Shown one piece after another: positions 7,111 through 13,169 of a stretch of 14,810 nucleotides of DNA. The DNA is from GCA-002712965 sp913048525 (GTDB lineage Bacteria; Chloroflexota; Dehalococcoidia; Lucifugimonadales; UBA826), in NCBI GenBank assembly GCA_913048525.1, contig CAJWWP010000039.1, positions 1 to 14,810 on the forward strand, read 5' to 3'. The translations under genes and the position numbers were made by a program. Position 1 is the stretch's first letter. Every line of letters starts with the position of its first letter. The notes beneath the pieces were generated by a model that was given only the letters and a program-made list of their open reading frames with translations, ran no database searches and was not told the DNA's origin.

Positions 7111-7965
7111 ATGGGTTCAGGTTTGACAATAGAAGACATTATCCTTTCAAACGATCAGAGAGGTATATCGGAATTACGTGATCTGGTTCCTGCAGACTAC
7201 TGCACCAGAGCTGCCGAGTTGATCCTAGCCAACACCGGAACAATTTTGATCACCACCGGCTTTTACATTCTAAGCGCTGGAGCAGCGGAAACTGATGGTC
7301 CACCAGGGGCAATTGCCATTGGAGTTGGATTAGAACGGCTTGGCTATAAAGTTAAGTACGTAGCCGATGAACATTCCAGTAACCTTTTACGTCCTTATGT
7401 TGCAGAAAGTAGTGATGTTATCGATTTTCCAATAACTACCCTTCCAAAAAGCGTCCAATACGCAGAAGACATATTGAATACTGAGAATCCTTCCGTGTTG
7501 ATATCAATAGAACGTTGCGCGGCAGCAGCCGACGGCCTATATCGCAACATGCGTGATCTGGACATAAGCGATCAGACGGCAAAAGTTGATTTGCTATTTG
7601 ATATGCACTCTAAAACTATCGGAATCGGTGATGGTGGAAATGAAATTGGACTGGGAAACGTTATAGATGGAGTAGCGAAATCTGAAACATTGGTCTCATA
7701 CCCAACTGTTTCCAAGGTTACTGAATTGATAATCGCCAGCGTCTCCAATTGGGGGGGATACGGGCTGCTCGCTGCGTTGTCAATATCCACTGGCAAAAAC
7801 GTTCTTCCTACAGTTGAAGAAGACACCGAAAGAATTTCCAAAATGGTTGATCTAGGAGCTGTGGATGGTTTTTCGGGAGAGGAAATTTACAAGGTTGATG
7901 GATTCGATTTAACAGAAAATGCAGCTTTACTGGAAAAACTCCACGAACTGGTTAACGGGCACTAA
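7111..7965 (+). CDS. DUF4392 protein (D-glutamate cyclase C-terminal-like domain)
   Basis: This 284-residue DUF4392 protein corresponds to the C-terminal half of DGLUCY. Conserved blocks are ITTGFYI at 47-53, ETDGPPGAIAIG at 60-71, ISIERCAAAADGLYRNMRD at 131-149, the glycine-rich GIGDGGNEIGLGN at 171-183 and SNWGGYGLLAAL at 212-223. The acidic and glycine-rich motif is the likely active-site or metal-binding part by family conservation; this is inference. The ATG at 7111 directly abuts the TAG of the preceding gene. No good Shine-Dalgarno sits at the usual distance; the nearest purine stretch, GATGAGG at 7087-7093, is 17 bases away. Translation therefore probably depends on termination-reinitiation from the upstream gene, or on readthrough. 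The two proteins are expected to act together, as the fused form suggests. Confidence 0.88.
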   Translation: MGSGLTIEDIILSNDQRGISELRDLVPADYCTRAAELILANTGTILITTGFYILSAGAAETDGPPGAIAIGVGLERLGYKVKYVADEHSSNLLRPYVAESSDVIDFPITTLPKSVQYAEDILNTENPSVLISIERCAAAADGLYRNMRDLDISDQTAKVDLLFDMHSKTIGIGDGGNEIGLGNVIDGVAKSETLVSYPTVSKVTELIIASVSNWGGYGLLAALSISTGKNVLPTVEEDTERISKMVDLGAVDGFSGEEIYKVDGFDLTENAALLEKLHELVNGH

Positions 7966-7994
7966 CACACTCGTCCACTAGGTACGGCAAAGAT

Positions 7995-8011
7995 GGAATC
8001 CCTAGGATTCC
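7995..8011. repeat. Perfect hairpin between convergent genes
   Basis: GGAATCC and GGATTCC form a seven-pair stem around the loop CTA. It lies in the 82-base gap between the ends of the DUF4392 gene (+) and the coiled-coil gene (-), where a two-way terminator would be expected. No T-run follows on either strand, so termination is uncertain. Confidence 0.4.
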
Positions 8012-8047
8012 CAACCGGACCAAATCAGAATCTTCTCTTAATAAACC

Positions 8048-8629
8048 TTAGGCTGATATTTTGCTTCCATTTGAAGGTGGTGCTTTTTCTGCCTGTAGTG
8101 TGTCGATTCCTCTTCTCACCTGACCAAGAACATCTGCTAATTTTTCTTCAAGTCCTGAAAGGACCTCACGTGAATATCTATCTGCCCCTTCCCTCTGAAA
8201 GGATACTGAATTCTCGGCATCACCTATGATGGCATAGGCCTTCCGTTGAGCGTCTTGAATTATGCTCTGCGCCTCAGTTGCAGCGCTGGTAGTTATTACG
8301 TCTCCTCTATTGCTTGCCTCTTTCATTACTTCAGAATCAGAAACCTTAAAATCATGGGTTTCTGTGGCAGCACTTTTAAGGGAATCAGCGGTATTTTCCG
8401 CTTCATCTCTCACCCTTTTTGCTTCAAGGTTAGCCTGACTTATTATGCTGTCCCTTTGCATAATAATAGCTTGAGCCTCTTCTATGTCAGCTGGCATACC
8501 AGATTCAATAGCTTGAGCAAGTTGAGCAAGTTTATTTGACTCAATCATAACCTTACCCCTAAATCCTGGGACTTTGGTTCCTGAATTTCTCAGGGACTCT
8601 AATTCACTCAAAATCTCTTTTGTGTCCAT
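8048..8629 (-). CDS. Coiled-coil protein of unknown function encoded beside coaD (DivIVA/ATPase-subunit-like)
   Basis: A 193-residue soluble, Ala/Glu/Gln-rich protein without signal or membrane segment. Residues 1-60 look like the start of a family often found next to coaD and rsmD in Chloroflexota and Firmicutes: a short helix at 3-14, then VPGFRGKVMIESNKL at 20-34 and PADIEEAQAIIMQRDSII at 46-63. From about 52 to 90 and again from 115 to 180 the sequence is helical with coiled-coil character (SQANLEAKRVRDEAENTAD). It resembles DivIVA-like or V/F-type ATPase stalk proteins in composition only. The start is ATG at 8629, with GGGAGGG eight bases upstream. It follows coaD by 36 bases and is likely the last gene of that operon. 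The function is unknown; databases often label relatives 'ATPase', which the sequence does not support. Confidence 0.75.
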   Translation of the reverse strand: MDTKEILSELESLRNSGTKVPGFRGKVMIESNKLAQLAQAIESGMPADIEEAQAIIMQRDSIISQANLEAKRVRDEAENTADSLKSAATETHDFKVSDSEVMKEASNRGDVITTSAATEAQSIIQDAQRKAYAIIGDAENSVSFQREGADRYSREVLSGLEEKLADVLGQVRRGIDTLQAEKAPPSNGSKISA

Positions 8630-8665
8630 CGAAACTGCCCTCCCATGGCTATATATCCAATATGT

Positions 8666-9142
8666 CTAATCGAGCCGCTCTAATATCGCAGCGTTTATGT
8701 GCTTGGGTACGAGGTTATCTATTCGGCCACCTAGTCGTGCTACTTCTTTGATCCTACTCGAGTAGATAAACTGATGTTCCAAAGCGCTCATCATGCAAAT
8801 GACGTCCACATCCGGAGAAAGATTTCTCCACATAAGTGACATTTCAAATTCTTGCTCAAAATCGTAGGCCGCTCTCAATCCTCTGAGAATTACTTCAGCT
8901 CCTACCTCTTTGGCCACATTTGGGGCCAGCCCAGTAAATGGCGTCACCACAATATTACTAATGTCACCTAAAGCCTTTTCAAATAATGCAACTCTTTCAT
9001 GAGTATCAAACATTAATGTTTTAGGTGGGGCGTCATAAACACCTACAACGACTTCGTCAAAAAGCTTTGCAGCTCTCGTAGCCACATCAATATGACCATT
9101 ATGAGCTGGATCGAAACTACCTGGATAGAAAGCTTTAGCCAC
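8666..9142 (-). CDS. coaD: Pantetheine-phosphate adenylyltransferase (PPAT)
   Basis: Cytoplasmic nucleotidyltransferase for the fourth step of CoA synthesis: 4'-phosphopantetheine + ATP gives dephospho-CoA + PPi. The 158 residues are the normal length. The N-terminus AFYPGSFDPAHNGHIDV carries the HxGH motif as HNGH at 14-17, with catalytic His17. Lys41 follows in PPKTLMF. The substrate-binding block ILRGLRAAYDFEQEFEM is at 85-101, and the C-terminal ATP-binding motif is YSSRIKEVA at 127-135, in place of the common ISSSxVKE. The start is GTG at 9142, with GAGG eight bases upstream inside rsmD. The gene overlaps the rsmD stop by 8 bases (9135-9142), so the two are translationally coupled. Confidence 0.96.
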   Translation of the reverse strand: MAKAFYPGSFDPAHNGHIDVATRAAKLFDEVVVGVYDAPPKTLMFDTHERVALFEKALGDISNIVVTPFTGLAPNVAKEVGAEVILRGLRAAYDFEQEFEMSLMWRNLSPDVDVICMMSALEHQFIYSSRIKEVARLGGRIDNLVPKHINAAILERLD

Positions 9143-9695
9143 TTACAACCTCGTAAAAAGAAACTTTTGAATCTCCATATCGTTTTTCTGAAAATCTATT
9201 AATTCCACCATACGATTGCTCCAGAACAGAAGAAGCCTTATGTTCAGCAACAACAACACCACCTTGAGCAATAAATCTTTCACGCCCCAAAGAATTCATT
9301 AACTTATCCCAATTAGCTTCCTCAAAGGGGGGATCTAAAAAAACCAGCTCAAAATCTTCTTTCTCTCTTTCAAGAAACTTTAAACAGTCAGATTTCTCCA
9401 CCATTCCAAGGTCACCGATACCTAGCCTAGTAAGGTTGTCTCTAATCAAACTACAGTTCCTCTGCACTTTCTCCACAAAATACGCACTTTGCGCTCCCCT
9501 ACTTATAGCATCTATGCCCAGAGCCCCTGTACATGCAAATAAATCCAACACTTTTTTCCCTTGGACAGCATCAGCACCAATAATGGAAAATATAGCTAGC
9601 TTGACCCTATCAGTAGTAGGTCTAATCCCTGGTCCGCCTTTCGGCGACCTAATTCGTCTGCCCTTATGAATTCCACCCGTGACTCGAATAGCCAA
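9135..9695 (-). CDS. rsmD: 16S rRNA (guanine(966)-N(2))-methyltransferase
   Basis: SAM-dependent methyltransferase that modifies G966 of 16S rRNA in the small subunit. It has 186 residues, normal for RsmD. The N-terminal family block is GGIHKGRRIRSPKG at 7-20, then IRPTTDRVKLAIFSII at 24-39. SAM motif I is VLDLFACTGALGIDAISRGA at 49-68, and the catalytic DPPF is at 121-124. The second Gly of the usual DLFAGxGALG is Cys55 here. The start is read as TTG at 9695, the first possible start after an in-frame TGA three codons upstream. A strong GGAGGG lies 13 bases before it, farther than usual. The gene overlaps coaD by 8 bases, in an rsmD-coaD-coiled-coil order known from many bacteria. Confidence 0.94.
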   Translation of the reverse strand: MAIRVTGGIHKGRRIRSPKGGPGIRPTTDRVKLAIFSIIGADAVQGKKVLDLFACTGALGIDAISRGAQSAYFVEKVQRNCSLIRDNLTRLGIGDLGMVEKSDCLKFLEREKEDFELVFLDPPFEEANWDKLMNSLGRERFIAQGGVVVAEHKASSVLEQSYGGINRFSEKRYGDSKVSFYEVVSG

Positions 9696-9744
9696 ACTGA
9701 ATCATCAACCCTCCATAGCGATAGTAACAATAAGATCCGATCAG

Positions 9745-9957
9745 TCAAAGAAGATTTTGGTCACTTTTCGGAGCAATATTAAAGGAACAAAAACCTAATA
9801 CCAGTACCCCCACCGTAAGCAGAGTTGAAATGGTGAATATGCATACGCCCAGTTTTACAAGGTTACCAGTCGAATATAAAATATTCGTCATAATACCGAG
9901 GGCAATAAACCCGAATGGAAGATGAAGTCTAAATTCAGACTCTCCTAAAGGTTTCAA
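9745..9957 (-). CDS. Possible small two-helix membrane protein
   Basis: A 70-residue frame with two hydrophobic segments, at about 13-29 (LPFGFIALGIMTNILYS) and 35-59, ending in a short polar tail. Nothing codes on the opposite strand here, so the hydrophobic pattern is not a shadow of another gene. The only upstream start is TTG at 9957, because an in-frame TGA lies two codons before it. A GAGGA touches that TTG directly, which is too close to work well. It lies 49 bases before rsmD on the same strand and could be the first gene of that operon. I recognise no family, and it may be a decayed remnant of a longer gene. Confidence 0.4.
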   Translation of the reverse strand: MKPLGESEFRLHLPFGFIALGIMTNILYSTGNLVKLGVCIFTISTLLTVGVLVLGFCSFNIAPKSDQNLL

Positions 9958-9981
9958 TCCTCAATATCAGGTTCATATAAC
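9953..9981 (+). promoter_or_regulatory. Candidate lysS promoter
   Basis: A -10 box TATAAC (9976-9981) is preceded at 17 bases by a weak -35 TTCAAT (9953-9958). The start would fall near 9988, giving a leader of about 23 bases before the TTG of lysS. The -10 match is good and the -35 poor. The whole gap to the divergent frame is only 53 bases. Confidence 0.35.
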
Positions 9982-9991
9982 AAAAAACCTG
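9968..9991. repeat. Inverted repeat around the candidate lysS -10 box
   Basis: CAGGTT (9968-9973) and AACCTG (9986-9991) are perfect six-base arms 12 bases apart, enclosing the TATAAC. Spacing and position would suit an operator, but with arms this short chance is a real alternative. Confidence 0.3.
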
Positions 9992-10010
9992 GTCATACAC
10001 GGGGGCCAAG

Positions 10011-11480
10011 TTGACCCAATCTGAAAGCGAATTTTTCAGGGTGCGCCTTGAAAAAGTAAAAAAACTCCGAGATATGGGAATAGATCCGTATCCGGCAAAA
10101 TTCAATAGGACCCATACTAGCTATCAAGCTATAACTGAATACGAAAATTCGACCGACCCATCTGAAAAAATCGAAGTCACATTGGCCGGACGAGTTGTCG
10201 CCAGACGAGGTATGGGAAAAGCTACCTTTCTTGATATCTCAGACGGTGAGGGAACCATCCAAATACTCCTACGCCAAAACCAGATGGGAGAACAATATGA
10301 TATTTTGGAACAACTAGATATCGGGGATTGGATCGGTATCCATGGGGCGATGTTTCGCACACGAACAGGCCAAATATCCGCCCAGGCATCTGAATTCCAC
10401 ATTATTTGTAAAGCCTTACGCCCCCTTCCTGAAAAGTGGCATGGACTTACAGATACTGAAACAAGATTCAGACAAAGATATCTGGATTTAATCGCAAATG
10501 AAGCCGCTATGAAGTCTGCTAAATCTAGAAGCAAATTGGTATCTTCTATCAGACACTTTATGGACGAGAACGGATTTATTGAAGTAGAAACTCCTATGCT
10601 TGTTCCCATCGCGGCAGGAGGAATGGCAACACCATTTTCTACCCATCATAATGCACTCAACCGAGATTTATACCTAAGAATCGCTACGGAACTTCACCTC
10701 AAAAGACTTATAGTAGGTGGCTTTGAAAAAGTATATGAAATAGGACGTGTATTTAGGAACGAAGGTGTCGATCAACAGCACAACCCAGAATTCACGACTA
10801 TGGAGAGTTACGAAGCTTTTGCTGATTACAACGATGTTATGTCAATGGTCGAAAATATGGTTTCACACTGTGCGAAAGAACTAACAGGTTCAGCGAAGGT
10901 CAAGTTTGGAGAAGAAGATTTAGACTTCACTCCTCCTTGGCCAAGAATCAACCTTCATCAAAAAATAATAGAAACCAGCGGCATAGATTTCTTCGAATAT
11001 GACACCGCAAAGTCTTTGGGTACCGCGATGAAAGATATTGGAATTGATATCGACCAGCAAGTTAGCTGGGGTGGCCTATTAGACAAACTCATATCTGAAA
11101 AAGTTGAACCCTCATTGAGAGAACCATGCTTTCTAGTCGACTACCCGTTAGCAATGTCACCCCTAGCAAAGAAATCATCCAAGGACCCCAGGATCGTAGA
11201 GAGGTTCGAGGGATTCGTTCACGGAATGGAAATTTGTAACGCATTTTCGGAGTTAAATGACCCTGTTGATCAACGTCAAAGATTTGAGGAACAAGAACGT
11301 CTCCACCAAGAATTCCAACAGGAAGATATGGATCGACTGGATGAGGATTTTCTCATAGCCATCGAACATGGTATGCCCCCCACTGGTGGATTGGGTATTG
11401 GAATTGACCGACTCGCAATGATTCTCACTAACAATGCGTCAATAAGGGAAGTCATACTCTTCCCACAACTACGCAACTAG
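10011..11480 (+). CDS. lysS: Lysyl-tRNA synthetase, class II
   Basis: Cytoplasmic class II aminoacyl-tRNA synthetase that charges tRNA-Lys; 489 residues, the normal bacterial length. The N-terminus (KVKKLRDMGIDPYPAKFNRTH) leads into the OB-fold anticodon-binding domain at about 55-135 (VTLAGRVVARRGMGKATFLD). The catalytic domain starts with TRFRQRYLDL at 151-160. Motif 1 is GFIEVETPML at 188-197, motif 2 is GRVFRNEGVDQQHNPEFTTM at 245-264, and motif 3 is GGLGIGIDRLAMIL at 459-472. EICNAFSELNDP at 407-418 is the usual active-site block. The start is TTG at 10011, with GGGGG five bases upstream; translation from here matches the normal N-terminus. All motifs are intact. A YtcJ-like amidohydrolase follows after 66 bases. 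Confidence 0.97.
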   Translation: MTQSESEFFRVRLEKVKKLRDMGIDPYPAKFNRTHTSYQAITEYENSTDPSEKIEVTLAGRVVARRGMGKATFLDISDGEGTIQILLRQNQMGEQYDILEQLDIGDWIGIHGAMFRTRTGQISAQASEFHIICKALRPLPEKWHGLTDTETRFRQRYLDLIANEAAMKSAKSRSKLVSSIRHFMDENGFIEVETPMLVPIAAGGMATPFSTHHNALNRDLYLRIATELHLKRLIVGGFEKVYEIGRVFRNEGVDQQHNPEFTTMESYEAFADYNDVMSMVENMVSHCAKELTGSAKVKFGEEDLDFTPPWPRINLHQKIIETSGIDFFEYDTAKSLGTAMKDIGIDIDQQVSWGGLLDKLISEKVEPSLREPCFLVDYPLAMSPLAKKSSKDPRIVERFEGFVHGMEICNAFSELNDPVDQRQRFEEQERLHQEFQQEDMDRLDEDFLIAIEHGMPPTGGLGIGIDRLAMILTNNASIREVILFPQLRN

Positions 11481-11546
11481 AATCAGATTCTTTAAGGATA
11501 GGAATCCCCGCTCCGAGCAGGAGCTATATATCAGGATGGAAACTTA

Positions 11547-13142
11547 ATGAGTGACCACATAGCAGATCTCATTGTAAAAAATTCGAACATTCTAACGGTC
11601 GATAACCAAAATACCGTTGCAGAAAGCTTCGCAGTGAAAAATGGCCGTTTCATTTCCGTAGGAACAGATAACGATATGGAAATGCTATCGAACCACAGCA
11701 CAAAAGTTATCGACCTTCAAGGTATGACAATCGTGCCAGGGTTTATCGATGCTCATATACACGTTTTAAGTAGCGGGGCAATGCACGTGATGGCAGCTGA
11801 CTGCGACAAACGAACCATTAAAGAAATTATACAAATATTGAGAACCCGGGCAAAAAAAACGAAATCAAATGGATGGATTCAAGGATTCAAGTTTGACGAC
11901 ACCAAGACAGTTGAAAATAGATTTTTAACTAGAATCGATCTAGATCTCGTATCGCAAGAGCTCCCCGTTTTCGTTATACACAGGGCAGGACACGTATATT
12001 TCCTTAATAGCAAAGCCTTAGAAATATCAGGTTATACCGATGATTCCATCGACCCTCCAGGAGGAAGATTAGGTCGGGATGCTGATTCGGGACGTCTAGA
12101 CGGGGTCCTTTATGAAAGAGCGGTTGAACCTGTAATGAGATTGCTTCCAAGTGTAACAACTGAAGACCGTCGGTCAGGGTTAAAATTTATAGGAGGCATG
12201 CTGTCTGAATCAGGTTTGACCAGTGTTCACGATGCCGCAGTGTCATCAGATGAATTAGCTGTCTACCAGGAAAGCTTAGACAGGGACGAGTTAGCTCTAA
12301 GAGTGTATATGTTAATGAAGCGGGAACACTTCCATAATCTAAGGGACTCCGGGATAAAAAGCGGATTTGGTAACGACCGTTTGAAAATAGGTGGGATAAA
12401 AATGGTGGCGGATGGGGCCATAGCGGCCCGCACTGCCCTTATATCAGGTTCCTACATCGATTCAGAAAATGGTCACTCGGGGATACAAGCGATGGATAAG
12501 GAAGAGACGGAAGAAGCAGTTGCCGAGATACACAAGTCCGGGTTCCAGGTCTGTATACACGCCAATGGTGATATGGCAATAGATATGGTTCTTTCGGCCT
12601 ACGAAAAAGCTCTCAAAAATCATCCCAGAAATAACCCTAGGCATCGTATCGAACATTGCACTCTAGTTAATCCCCAACTTCTAAAGCGCATGCATAAAAC
12701 GGGTACGATAGCTACTCCATTTTGTACCTATGTTTACTACCATGGTGAAAAAATGAAGTACTACGGTAATGACAGATTGGAATGGATGTTCGCTCAAAAA
12801 TCATTCATGGATTATGGGGTGATTAGCACTGGTGCTACAGATTATCCACCTGGACCATTCGAACCATTACTAGGAATACAAAGTTGTGTCACTCGGACTG
12901 ATATACATGGACAAGTGTGGGGTCCCAGTCAAAGAATTTCCGTGTTAGATGCCCTCAGGATCTATACTTTAAACGGTGCCTACGCTTCTTTTGAAGAAAA
13001 TGAAAAAGGCTCGATCGAACCTGGCAAGCTCGCCGATTTTGTTGTGCTAGAAAAAGACCCGACAAAAACGGACCCGTCCGCCATCAAAGACATCCCCATT
13101 AATAAGACGGTAGTAGGAGGTAAAATCACCTACGAGGCATGA
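11547..13142 (+). CDS. YtcJ-like metal-dependent amidohydrolase
   Basis: Amidohydrolase-superfamily enzyme of the YtcJ type, 531 residues, probably cytoplasmic, hydrolysing an amide or related bond in an unknown small substrate. The N-terminal beta-sandwich part (IVKNSNILTVD) leads to VPGFIDAHIHVLSSGAM at 63-79, with metal ligands His70 and His72. Further ligand candidates are Lys285 (GGIKMVADGAIAARTALI, the likely carboxylated lysine), His338 (VCIHANGDMAID), His370 (HRIEHC) and Asp432 (STGATDYPPGPFEP, where relatives often have SDxPV). The C-terminus returns to the sandwich domain with GSIEPGKLADFVVLEKDP at 488-505. The start is ATG at 11547, with AGGATGG seven bases upstream. It probably shares a transcript with lysS by position. 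Annotations of relatives as imidazolonepropionase or aryldialkylphosphatase are not supported here. Confidence 0.88.
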   Translation: MSDHIADLIVKNSNILTVDNQNTVAESFAVKNGRFISVGTDNDMEMLSNHSTKVIDLQGMTIVPGFIDAHIHVLSSGAMHVMAADCDKRTIKEIIQILRTRAKKTKSNGWIQGFKFDDTKTVENRFLTRIDLDLVSQELPVFVIHRAGHVYFLNSKALEISGYTDDSIDPPGGRLGRDADSGRLDGVLYERAVEPVMRLLPSVTTEDRRSGLKFIGGMLSESGLTSVHDAAVSSDELAVYQESLDRDELALRVYMLMKREHFHNLRDSGIKSGFGNDRLKIGGIKMVADGAIAARTALISGSYIDSENGHSGIQAMDKEETEEAVAEIHKSGFQVCIHANGDMAIDMVLSAYEKALKNHPRNNPRHRIEHCTLVNPQLLKRMHKTGTIATPFCTYVYYHGEKMKYYGNDRLEWMFAQKSFMDYGVISTGATDYPPGPFEPLLGIQSCVTRTDIHGQVWGPSQRISVLDALRIYTLNGAYASFEENEKGSIEPGKLADFVVLEKDPTKTDPSAIKDIPINKTVVGGKITYEA

Positions 13143-13169
13143 CGTGATTTGTCAGCCCAATGACGATTC

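Noticed and set aside
10124..10609. A 161-codon - strand frame inside lysS
   Set aside because: It is antisense to conserved lysS domains and has no motif of its own.
11510..11524. A five-pair stem GCTCC/GGAGC between lysS and the amidohydrolase gene as a terminator
   Set aside because: The stem is short and not followed by a T-run; cotranscription is as likely.
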